A stretch of DNA of 42,263 bases from Armatimonadota bacterium (GTDB taxonomy: Bacteria > Armatimonadota > Hebobacteria > CAIYQO01): assembly GCA_020060775.1 (NCBI GenBank), contig JAGUZN010000171.1, positions 1-42,263 of the forward strand. The letters run 5' to 3'. Shown piece after piece: positions 1 through 8,358 of the stretch; the stretch's first letter is position 1; each line of letters begins with the position of its first letter. A program made the position numbers and the translations under genes. The notes under the pieces are model-generated. The model did no database searches. It was given only the letters and a program-made list of their open reading frames with translations, and was not told where the DNA came from.

Positions 1-1382
1 GGATCGAGGTAGACCACCAGATACGGCTGATCGGTGTTGAGCGCCTCGCGCAGTTCGGCGACGCTGGTCGCCCGCATGGCGGTGAAGCCGAGAAGCCCGG
101 GCATGACGGCGCTGTTGCCGGAGGCGACGCCGGTTTGCGGGTGCAGCACGATGCCCTGCACGCCGGCGTGTTGGGCCAGGGCCGATACATCATCGGTCGA
201 TAAGCGTTCCACCCCGGTCAATGTCATCAGCGCGATGTCCAATTGCTGTGCCCACCGCGCGGTGCGGCGCAGCGAGAATTCGTCCAGACGCGGAGCCCCT
301 GCCCACCCCTCGCCGTTGGGGGCGGCGATAAATTCCGCCGGCGTAAACCGTTCGCGCGCCAGCAGCACCTGGTACAACCCCGGGGCATACTGCGCCAGCG
401 GCAACGGCAGCGCGATGCCCACCGGCAGCGCGGCCAGCGCCGGGTCCTCCAGCAGGGGCAGCAGATGATTCGCCGCGTGGTCGAACGATTGGCTGCCGTC
501 CAGGCGCGCGCTGCCGCCGTCATAAATCAGTGTGACGGATAGGCGGTCAGCCGGCAGTTCCGCCTCATCCAGCGCCTGCACCATGGGCTGATCCACGCGC
601 AGCGCCCAGCAGGAGAGATTGGCCGCATCGCGCGCGGGCGTCAGCGATTTTCCACACCGCCCCACTAGGGTCGCCAACGCCTCCAGCGCAGCTTCTCGGT
701 CACCAGCGCGAACATCCGGCATGCCGATGACCTGGCTGCCTTGCGGCAGCGCGGCGATGCGCGCGGCCAGCAACTCGGCTTCCGCCGGCTCGGTCGGCGA
801 TAGGTCGAGGGCCAGCGCGCGTCGACTGACAATGACATCCGCCAGCAGGTGCCCTGTCTCCGGCGCCAGCACCAGCAGCGACGAATCAGTCCTGGCGGCG
901 TACTGCTCAATGGCCCAGCGATAGGCGGAGAGGCGATCCGTCCAGCGGTCGCGCAGGTCGAGCACGGTGGGCAGACCGAGGTCGGTGTGGCTGACGATCA
1001 CCCGGCCCTCGGCCACCGCCGCCGCGGTGAGGGCGATATTGCGCGTCCATGGTTGTGCCGGGCTGTACAGCACCTGCCCGGTGAGCTGCGGCTGTTCCTG
1101 CGCCAGCAGGGCGCCCGGCGTCAAGATCTCCTTGCGCGCGTCGCCCAGGCGGCAGAGCGCGTCCGCCAGGCGGGCATCGGTGTCGTTGCGCACCAGGAAG
1201 ACGGCGCTGTCGAGGCTTGGCCGGCGGTTGAGCGTCCCCTGCAGCGATCCGAGCCAGGTTTCCAGTTCCGGTTGCCCGGTGATCCAGCGCAGATCCACCA
1301 CGCGCACGGTGGGGGGCAGGATAACCGCCGAGGCCGTCACTCCGGCCAGGAGCAGGCAGACGAGCAGAGCACAGTACCGCAT
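1..1382 (-). CDS. Partial secreted GxGYxYP-like protein (C-terminus beyond window)
   Basis: An open minus-strand frame of 460 codons runs from an ATG at 1382 to the left edge without a stop; it is missing from the ORF track because it is unclosed. A CAGGAG Shine-Dalgarno lies 9 bases upstream. The N-terminus (MRYCALLVCLLLAGVTASA) is a signal peptide, so the product is exported. After it comes VVDLRW, then LQGTLNRRPSLDSAVFLV, which resembles the 'LQGxxNR..P..yl' start of the GxGYxYP N-terminal domain. Later, an APETGHLLADVIVSRRAL segment, a PQGSQVIGMPD segment and an NLSCWAL segment fall in the order known for that family. The name motif itself is degenerate (APNGEGWAGAP). The family is a putative glycoside-hydrolase-like group of unproven activity. 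The strand is opposite to the pilin-like operon, so it is a separate unit. Family assignment is by remembered motifs only. Confidence 0.6.
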   Translation of the reverse strand, partial: MRYCALLVCLLLAGVTASAVILPPTVRVVDLRWITGQPELETWLGSLQGTLNRRPSLDSAVFLVRNDTDARLADALCRLGDARKEILTPGALLAQEQPQLTGQVLYSPAQPWTRNIALTAAAVAEGRVIVSHTDLGLPTVLDLRDRWTDRLSAYRWAIEQYAARTDSSLLVLAPETGHLLADVIVSRRALALDLSPTEPAEAELLAARIAALPQGSQVIGMPDVRAGDREAALEALATLVGRCGKSLTPARDAANLSCWALRVDQPMVQALDEAELPADRLSVTLIYDGGSARLDGSQSFDHAANHLLPLLEDPALAALPVGIALPLPLAQYAPGLYQVLLARERFTPAEFIAAPNGEGWAGAPRLDEFSLRRTARWAQQLDIALMTLTGVERLSTDDVSALAQHAGVQGIVLHPQTGVASGNSAVMPGLLGFTAMRATSVAELREALNTDQPYLVVYLD

Positions 1383-1911
1383 GGGTGATGACTCCTGATA
1401 TTGGGCGCCCGCGGCAGATGTCAGCGACGTGAAGAGGAACTGGCGGTGCTGAGCGCGAATCTGAGCACTATGTCACCGTGATGCGACATCGCAATGGGCC
1501 GTGGGCGCGCGATAGAGTACCATATCGCCGCTGCCGGCGTACACCGGGAGGCATTGGTCCCCCGGCAGGCGGAATCGGGGCGGCACGCATGGTGCTGAAC
1601 GCCCCACCGGGTGGCGTGTGCATCGCGGGGCGACCCTCCGCCCAGACACCGGAAAGCGGTTGTCCTTGTTATCCCCCATTCCCAACCGCGTAAACCTGCC
1701 GGACACGTAGCCGGTTGTGTGTGCACGCATGCCGACGTATGTGACAAATACCTGGCCATTCGTCGGGAGTTTTGACCTGAAAGCGGTTAGATTGCATGGG
1801 AAGAGGATATGATAACGAAGGTGGCGTGCCGTACCGCCTCCTCCTATCGTACGCGGGGGAGAGTTGCGGGCGCACCGGCGGTGGCGAGTGAACGAGGGCG
1901 GCAGTCGACAG
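1383..1911. other. Divergent intergenic region
   Basis: This is the 529-base spacer between the minus-strand GxGYxYP-like gene and the plus-strand pilin-like operon. It should hold promoters for both, but none is clear. A TATGAT at 1808-1813 could be a -10 box on the plus strand, with no good -35 at 16-18 bases. A TTGACC at 1772-1777 lies too far upstream to pair with it. The short ORFs called here in several frames look like GC-rich chance frames. Confidence 0.4.
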
Positions 1912-3483
1912 ATGCTGGTTGCGAAACACCAGGACCGAGGTGAATATCACGGGTCGCGCATCCCCGCGCCGGTTTTCCAGCGCGGCATTGTTGTATTCAC
2001 GCGCGCGCGAGGCTTCTCACTCGCGGAAATTCTCGTCGTCACCATGCTCATCGTGCTCATTGTCGGCATCACGTTGCCGGTGTATTTCAACATAAGCCGC
2101 CGCCAAAAACGTGACACCTGCATCAACCAGTTGTATCAACTCGGAGTCGCCCTGGCCCAGTACCGCGAAGACTACGGCGAATATCCCGCCGCCCCCATGC
2201 CCAGCTTCCTCGAAGCCCCGCGTGCGGTCTGGGCCGGCGATTGGGTGGACGGCGCCGCCTATAAACTCGGCGAGGCCGTGAAAGCCCCCAGCGGCTGGGT
2301 CTTCCGCTGCATTGCCAACCATACCGCCTCCACCGCCAATGAGCCGGGCGTCGGCGCGAACTGGAAGGATGTCTGGGCCTTCTATCCGGAAACGCCCTTT
2401 GTGCATTCGCCGCCGGAAGGCGTCGCCTTCTTTCAGGGCGCCGGCAAAGAGCAGCAACTGATCGTCGAAGATCTATATACCGGCATCACCCCGGTGGAGT
2501 TCACCATCGAGATTATCGCACAGGGCACCCCGGATAAGTTTCAGTGGAAGAAAGACAACGGCACGTTCAGCACGCCCATTGACATTACCGGCAACTTCCA
2601 GGACCTGAGCGATGGTGTGAGGATCAAGTTCCCCGTGACTACCGGATATCAGGTGTTGGATCCCGATCCGGTGAACGGACATCCGGCAGACGCGTGGACA
2701 ATCGCGGTAGGGCTGATTCCGCAGTACTGGCGGCAGTGGGAATTGAATACCACCACGGGGCTGTACGAGTTAGTCGATTTCGAGGGGGTCAACATGCCTG
2801 ACCGTGTGCAGGCTGTCGGTAATAACTCCATGAATCGCAGCGGCCATGGCAACCTGGGGTTGGCTACGCTGTTCTACGAGTATCTGACGGACCGGCGGGA
2901 TTACCTGAAGAGCCGGCGCACGTTTCACTGCCCGACCATGCTCTCGACGGAGAAGCGCGACACCACCGCCGTGCTGGACATCCTGAGCAACATCCCGCAC
3001 TACGATAAGATGGAGCGCTCGTTTGACCCGTTGTGGAATGAATACAACACCTACGATTTCACCTACAACTATGACCAATTTTATAATGGAATCAAGAAGT
3101 TCGACGAGGCGATGGGATTCGGGGAGTTGAACACGCCGCGGCAGTTGCGTAACAAAGACTGCCCGGGCGATACGGTGGTGGCCTGGTGTTACGCCCATGA
3201 CGGCGAACTGCGCACTTTTGCCACGCCCGATCCCGCGAATCCTGATCCGCCTGACGCCTGGGCGCCGGCGAACAATGCCGAACGCACGGTGCAGGAGTTT
3301 GAACGGAGCCGCCGTCGAGAGACCTCACTGGTTCTCTGGGTGGATGGCACCGTGGGGATGATGCGGCCGACGCTGGAGCGGCGTAAAGACAATTACACGG
3401 ATCCGCTCAACCCCTCCGAGACGAATTACGCCTATTACTGGGTACCGCCCTGTCTGTACTCACCGGGAGATTGGCGCAAGTGA
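1912..3483 (+). CDS. Large prepilin-like protein, GspG/FimT/DUF1559 type, with inserted modules
   Basis: This is the first gene of the operon. The class III signal is ARG|FSLAEILVV, with Glu at +5, followed by a hydrophobic helix to about residue 60; a prepilin peptidase should cut after Gly34. The stretch CINQLYQLGVALAQYREDYGEYP matches the C-x-NLkxLGxAlxxYxxDyxxyP helix of GspG/DUF1559-like pseudopilins. Beyond this the protein is far longer than usual (523 aa against 130-300). Residues about 109-157 look like a CBM5/12-type module (aromatic residues with a GVGANWKDVW end). Residues about 189-268 are a beta module with GTPDKFQW that recurs in two other operon proteins (module B). The C-terminal half has FHCPTM and LVLWVDGTVGMM, reminiscent of DUF1559 ends. 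The start is uncertain: the track uses TTG 1864, GTG 1888 is possible, and ATG 1912 gives a 34-residue leader with only a weak Shine-Dalgarno. Confidence 0.8.
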   Translation: MLVAKHQDRGEYHGSRIPAPVFQRGIVVFTRARGFSLAEILVVTMLIVLIVGITLPVYFNISRRQKRDTCINQLYQLGVALAQYREDYGEYPAAPMPSFLEAPRAVWAGDWVDGAAYKLGEAVKAPSGWVFRCIANHTASTANEPGVGANWKDVWAFYPETPFVHSPPEGVAFFQGAGKEQQLIVEDLYTGITPVEFTIEIIAQGTPDKFQWKKDNGTFSTPIDITGNFQDLSDGVRIKFPVTTGYQVLDPDPVNGHPADAWTIAVGLIPQYWRQWELNTTTGLYELVDFEGVNMPDRVQAVGNNSMNRSGHGNLGLATLFYEYLTDRRDYLKSRRTFHCPTMLSTEKRDTTAVLDILSNIPHYDKMERSFDPLWNEYNTYDFTYNYDQFYNGIKKFDEAMGFGELNTPRQLRNKDCPGDTVVAWCYAHDGELRTFATPDPANPDPPDAWAPANNAERTVQEFERSRRRETSLVLWVDGTVGMMRPTLERRKDNYTDPLNPSETNYAYYWVPPCLYSPGDWRK

Positions 3484-6467
3484 CGACATGCATGGCAACA
3501 CGCCGGCGCACGCCGCACCACCAGGGGTTCACCCTGGTGGAGGTGCTGGTTGCCATCCTTATCTTATTGGTGGGGGTAATTGCCGCACTGCGCATCTTTC
3601 CGCCGGGCTTCAATGCCATGAGCGAGACGCAGCGCAGCTACACCGGCCTGCGCCTGCTGGATAAAACGGTGAGCGCGTTCGAGCAGGATCCCGATACCGT
3701 GCCCGAGGGCATCTTCCCGCTGGATGACAGCATGATGCCCGCGCAGATTACCGAGGCTCCGGTGAACTTCTTCGACGACCTGCGCTCCGTCGACTTCCAG
3801 GCCATGGACAATGACTGGAACTGGTTCGCCAAGCATTTCTATCCGCTGGGCGCTTCCGCCACCGTGCCCACCTCGCCCTGGCCGCTCTGGCAGCCGGTCA
3901 GCACGCGCGCCATGCGCCGGGTGCAGGGCGAACGCTGCGTGATCCCGTCGGAGCTGTCATTCGGCCTGCTCGCCGTGGTCACCGGCGACAACGGCGGATC
4001 AACGCAGATCGATGTCGATGACTCCAGCCAGTTGGCGCCCGGCATGCGCATTCGCATCCGCCATTACAACAGCGGGTCGGGGACGTACGTCATCAATACC
4101 TGCACCATCGACACCGTGCCGTCTTCGACGCGCATCACCGTGCTGGAGAGCGTGACAGTAGCGGCCGGCGCGGCTATCACGCCCGCCGATGCGCTGGGGT
4201 ACTCGCCCAAGCACTTCCCGCGCTTCGGGCCGATTCTGCCCGACGGAACGGTCGAGTATGTCAGTGGTCGCCGCCTGTACACTCTCCGTGAAAGTAATAG
4301 TGAGTTAACGCCGGTGAGCGTGTATGACCTGCGTTATCGCCGGGTAAGCCAGTCGGAACTGGATTATCTGGTGCAGACGAAAGCCAAAAATGCGCTGGTC
4401 GGATCGATCACGTTCGACGGCCAGGGGCTGAACGATCTGACGGTAAGCGGCACCTTCACCGGCTCGGAAGCCACTACCTACCGCGTGGAGATCGATGGCG
4501 CCGGCGCACCAGACACCTTCCGCTGGTCGGACGGCGTGGGCGCCGGATGGGACGAAGAGCTTGTGCCCATCCCCGCCCCGGGCACGGGATACGCGTTAAA
4601 CAACGGCGTCGTGGTCAGTTTCGAGCATGACGCCGGCCACACGCTGCTGGCCAACACCGGATGGTCCTTCACCGTCGAGAATCCATCGGACAAGCTGTAC
4701 TACGCCTGCGATTATCAGCAGAATAGAATCTACCTGTTGCCCGCGCCGGCGAAACGCGCGGTCCGCATCGCCTACTACACCTACAATGCGACGAACGGCT
4801 CGATTGCCAGCCGCACGGAAACTGTGACGATCAACGCCTCCACCTCGCAGGCCTTGGACACGGTGTCCGTGCCGGTGAATGCGAGTGAGCGCGTGATCCC
4901 GGGCAGCGAGCAGGTCAATCGCGCCTATCACTTCAACCCGCAGGCGGCGCTCGATGCCTCGCAGTTGGCCAGCGGCCAGTACTATATGGATATCGTGGGG
5001 GTGCTCACCGCTCCTGCCGCCAACGGCACAGCCATCCTGCAGGTGAATAAGCCGGAGCTCTTCTCAGTGGGGCAGGATGTGCAGATCCGCACGGCAGACG
5101 GCAGCGCCACCCAGACCCTGGGGAGCGTGCAGAGCATCGATGTCGCTGCGGATACGATTACCGTCGAAACCGCGCTGGCCCAGAGCTATCCAATCGGGGC
5201 GTTAGTCATCCCCAACACGCTGGCCGACAACCTCATCCTCGGGGCGATCTACTTCTCGCGCGAGGATGCCGGGCGCAAGGTGAAGATCGACTACACCATC
5301 GCCGACTGGAATATCCTGCACGAGGACCTCGCGGTGGATGGCGAGGGGTTCTTTACCCTGTCCGTCGAGGACCCCAAAGTGCGCAACACCGGGCGGTCGG
5401 CGCGCGAGCGCAATACCTGGGGACTCTATGGGCCGATGCAGCCTGACGGGGCGAGTGCCGACAACATCGTGATGGGGCTGCTCGATCTGCGCACCGGCTA
5501 CACCTATTACGTGGTCACCAACACCGCCACCAAACGCCGGCCCGACTATCGCGTCGTGTCGCTCTCGCCGTCGGCCCCCGCGCTGGCCATCGACCTCACG
5601 CGCGCGCAGTACGGACGCATACGCCTGGGCAAAGTGGGCAGCGGCGGCACCGAGTGGGAAGCGTTGAACGGGACGACCTATCGCGTCTTCTACCGCGCCG
5701 AGCGCAACTGGATGCTGCAAGTCTACCGCCCGCCCGCGCAGTTCCTTTTCACCAGCGATCAGACGACCGTCATGTGGAAAGAGTTCTCGGTGGAGAATCA
5801 AACGATCAACTCGCAGGTGATCTACGGTAAAACGGTGTACGTGCCCGCGGTGTATGCCGGCCAGACGGTTGCCGTCGATTATCAATACGACGAACCGCTG
5901 TGCACGGTCACGCAGAATGCGACCGCCGGCGATACCACGCTGACGGTGAACAACACCGGTCAGCTTGCCGTTGATATGAAACTGCTGCTGATGGTGTTCA
6001 ATAAGCAAACCGGTGAACTGGGTGCGGTGGAACGCTACACCGTCACCGGAATCACCTCGACCACTGACTTCACGCTGGACAGCACCACAGCGCCAGGCAC
6101 GGGGTTGGCCAGTGACATTGACCTGACGAACCAGCGTGTGCAACTGGTGCCCGACCGCACGACGAGCAGTAATGCCCAGTGGCCTCCCAAGCGGGTGAGC
6201 GGCGAGACGCACACCATTCCCGCCTGGCAACAGGGAGAGAGCACGCGCACGTTCCGCCTGCGGCATATCCCCGCAGCGGGCACCCTCATCACCCTGCGCG
6301 GGGTGTCGGTGACGGTGCGCGCGCTCTGGCTGCAGCCGCGCAGCGGCGAAGTGGTGCAGTTCAGCCGCAGCGCCATTGATGCGAATAACAAGCTGCCCAT
6401 CGTCACCCGCATTCCCGACCGCTGGCAATCGCGTGCGGTGACGATCACACTGCCGTTTACCAAGTAA
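3480..6467 (+). CDS. Giant minor-pilin-like protein, GspI/PilV type
   Basis: I chose GTG 3480 because it overlaps the preceding TGA as GTGA and sits 9 bases after GGGAGA; the track start (TTG 3471) and ATG 3492 are alternatives. The leader ends at HHQG|FTLVEVLVAILILLVG, a canonical prepilin site with Glu+5; VEVLVAxLxLxxG is the PilV/GspI flavour. At about 995 aa it is several times the size of normal PilV/GspI proteins. The passenger region is beta-rich. It holds module A at about 3964-4200, 4999-5215 and 5896-6130 (pattern GxxxLxVxxxxxFxVGQxVxI...IxxIDxxxxTITV), and module B at about 4404-4690 (GAPDTFRWSDG ... GHTLLANTGWSFTV). The protein should be anchored by its N-terminal helix and expose the passenger outside. 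The partner pilins are encoded next to it, and translation is probably coupled to the upstream gene. Confidence 0.8.
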   Translation: MTTCMATRRRTPHHQGFTLVEVLVAILILLVGVIAALRIFPPGFNAMSETQRSYTGLRLLDKTVSAFEQDPDTVPEGIFPLDDSMMPAQITEAPVNFFDDLRSVDFQAMDNDWNWFAKHFYPLGASATVPTSPWPLWQPVSTRAMRRVQGERCVIPSELSFGLLAVVTGDNGGSTQIDVDDSSQLAPGMRIRIRHYNSGSGTYVINTCTIDTVPSSTRITVLESVTVAAGAAITPADALGYSPKHFPRFGPILPDGTVEYVSGRRLYTLRESNSELTPVSVYDLRYRRVSQSELDYLVQTKAKNALVGSITFDGQGLNDLTVSGTFTGSEATTYRVEIDGAGAPDTFRWSDGVGAGWDEELVPIPAPGTGYALNNGVVVSFEHDAGHTLLANTGWSFTVENPSDKLYYACDYQQNRIYLLPAPAKRAVRIAYYTYNATNGSIASRTETVTINASTSQALDTVSVPVNASERVIPGSEQVNRAYHFNPQAALDASQLASGQYYMDIVGVLTAPAANGTAILQVNKPELFSVGQDVQIRTADGSATQTLGSVQSIDVAADTITVETALAQSYPIGALVIPNTLADNLILGAIYFSREDAGRKVKIDYTIADWNILHEDLAVDGEGFFTLSVEDPKVRNTGRSARERNTWGLYGPMQPDGASADNIVMGLLDLRTGYTYYVVTNTATKRRPDYRVVSLSPSAPALAIDLTRAQYGRIRLGKVGSGGTEWEALNGTTYRVFYRAERNWMLQVYRPPAQFLFTSDQTTVMWKEFSVENQTINSQVIYGKTVYVPAVYAGQTVAVDYQYDEPLCTVTQNATAGDTTLTVNNTGQLAVDMKLLLMVFNKQTGELGAVERYTVTGITSTTDFTLDSTTAPGTGLASDIDLTNQRVQLVPDRTTSSNAQWPPKRVSGETHTIPAWQQGESTRTFRLRHIPAAGTLITLRGVSVTVRALWLQPRSGEVVQFSRSAIDANNKLPIVTRIPDRWQSRAVTITLPFTK

Positions 6468-6525
6468 GGGCCGGAAGTGGGTATATAGATAACGAGAGAG
6501 CGCCCGGAGCGATAGGCGTAAAAGC

Positions 6526-8283
6526 ATGATGAAGCGCTATCACGGCATAACGCTGGTTGAATTATTGGTGGCCATCGGCATCACGCTGGTGGTGGTGACG
6601 CTGCTCGGCTACCCCATCATCATGGCCTTTGGCTACATCCAGAAGGCGCGCGCGCGCGCCGATGCCCTGCGCGCCGGCCAGCAGGCGGTGCAGCAACTGC
6701 AGCGCGAACTCAATACCGCCTCCTACATCTACGACCTGCCGCCCGACGGCAGCTTTGTCACCTTCCTGAAGGATGACGGCACTGATGATGATGCCACGGC
6801 TCTCGGCATGCCCATGACCATGGAGGGAGAGGCGACCCTGGTGCGCTATGCCCAGGTGCTGGACTTCCCCTGGTACGAAAACAGCGGGAACTGGGTGGCC
6901 CTCAAGCCGAACTACGCGCGCAAACTCGATACGAACCTCAACCCTGGCGATGTGTACGACGGGCACTATTCGCCCTTCCATGATCCCAAGCGACAGGGCT
7001 ATTTGCAGAATCCGTTCATCCTGGGGCGGTACGCGGAAACACTCGCTTGGGCGAGCTGCGATGTCTGGAGTATTTTGCCCACTGGCAGCGTTCCGGCGGC
7101 TCCGCTGAAAGGTGAATACCTGACGGAAACTGCGGCCCAAGAGATCGGCAATACCACGCGCTTTGAGCCACTCTGGCGCTGGTTCCGCAACAACGTGCAG
7201 TCCATCACCCCCTACGGCGACGACTGGGATGTGCCGCGCTTCCAGGCCACGCCGCTGCGCCAGCAGACCGAGACGCTGACGCCGGTCAAGGACATGGCAG
7301 GCCGCCGGCTGCACACTGTGTTCATGGCGCGCTACCCGCTGTGGGGCGGGCGCAACAGCGACCTCGACCTGATGGATGACGTCGCGTTGAACACGATTTT
7401 CGATTGTACCGAGGCCGATATACGGCAGTGGTATCCGCTCTATCCGCTGGGCGTCAATCCCTATGGCTACCAGATCAAGATCTTCGACAAGCACGGCACC
7501 CTGGTCTACGGCCCGAGCAGCAGCGGCGGCCTGCGCGCCCAACGGCACGTGATGGAGTGGCCCCCGGTGCGGCGCGCAGAGGTATCGCTATCGGATACCG
7601 ATTGGTATGACGCCTGGTATGCCGCCGTGATGCGCCAGCGCCACGAGGGCAGGGTGGTGGCCGCCCAGCCGCTGCGCATCACCCAGTTGTATCGGGTGGC
7701 CGCGGAAGATGTGAACGGCCTGTTCGCTTATCGCCTGCCCACGCCCGAGGATGGGCAATCACTCTCCGCCGACCCGGCAGTGCGCGCGCTGCAGGACCAA
7801 ATCGTCTGGGATCCCAACCTGACCTATCGCGTCACCCTGCCGGAACAGATGGAAGTCGGAAATACGGTGTATCGATTGGTCGATAAGAACCCCGTCTCCA
7901 CCGATCCCGATGATTTGCCCGGGCCCGGCGAGTATTGCCTGAAATACAAGGTGGCGGGGCTGGATGATGCGCGCAAGTATGGCATCCCCTGCAGCCGCTT
8001 TGAGCCGGACTGGGGGCTCTGCTCGCGCCTCCTGCTGTTCGGCGAAAATCCGACCTCCGCATCGATTACCAGTACCGTGTTCCCGACGTTCGATATTTGT
8101 GATTTACAGCCGGGCGACGTGGTGGTGGCCACCTATACCACCAAAGCCGTGCTGGACATCGCCCTGACGGTGAGCCGCCGCGACGGTGCGGCGAAAGAAC
8201 CCGAGCAATCGCGGCAGGATGCCACGACGGTCATGCGCGTGGAAGCGCGTAATGCCCTGAAGCGCATGCGGGAGAATCCGTAA
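6526..8283 (+). CDS. Large minor-pilin-like protein, GspJ/PilW type
   Basis: The short leader MMKRYHG is followed by ITLVELLVAIGITLVVVTLL, a prepilin cleavage site (Gly|Ile) with Glu+5 and a long hydrophobic helix. The sequence then continues as an amphipathic helix with QQAVQQLQRELNTAS, which is typical of GspJ/PilW, where the residues after the membrane helix form a long alpha-1. At 585 aa it is about twice the family's usual length, and no known domain is evident in the remaining passenger. The C-terminus ends in a charged helix (VEARNALKRMRENP). It is third in the operon, 58 bases after the PilV-like gene; the Shine-Dalgarno is weak. Placement between PilV-like and PilX-like genes supports the assignment. 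Confidence 0.8.
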   Translation: MMKRYHGITLVELLVAIGITLVVVTLLGYPIIMAFGYIQKARARADALRAGQQAVQQLQRELNTASYIYDLPPDGSFVTFLKDDGTDDDATALGMPMTMEGEATLVRYAQVLDFPWYENSGNWVALKPNYARKLDTNLNPGDVYDGHYSPFHDPKRQGYLQNPFILGRYAETLAWASCDVWSILPTGSVPAAPLKGEYLTETAAQEIGNTTRFEPLWRWFRNNVQSITPYGDDWDVPRFQATPLRQQTETLTPVKDMAGRRLHTVFMARYPLWGGRNSDLDLMDDVALNTIFDCTEADIRQWYPLYPLGVNPYGYQIKIFDKHGTLVYGPSSSGGLRAQRHVMEWPPVRRAEVSLSDTDWYDAWYAAVMRQRHEGRVVAAQPLRITQLYRVAAEDVNGLFAYRLPTPEDGQSLSADPAVRALQDQIVWDPNLTYRVTLPEQMEVGNTVYRLVDKNPVSTDPDDLPGPGEYCLKYKVAGLDDARKYGIPCSRFEPDWGLCSRLLLFGENPTSASITSTVFPTFDICDLQPGDVVVATYTTKAVLDIALTVSRRDGAAKEPEQSRQDATTVMRVEARNALKRMRENP

Positions 8284-8358
8284 GCGCGTGGGCCGTGTAA
8301 TCGAATAATAGTGATAATTACCATGCGTTCATCGGTACACGACATTATGAGGACAGGA

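Noticed and set aside
1772-1813. TTGACC ... TATGAT as a promoter for the pilin-like operon
   Set aside because: The spacing is 30 bases, too long for a sigma70 promoter; the -10-like box alone is not sufficient.
1864-1911. TTG start for the first pilin-like gene
   Set aside because: Would give a 50-residue leader; kept only as an alternative to ATG 1912 because no start has a convincing Shine-Dalgarno.
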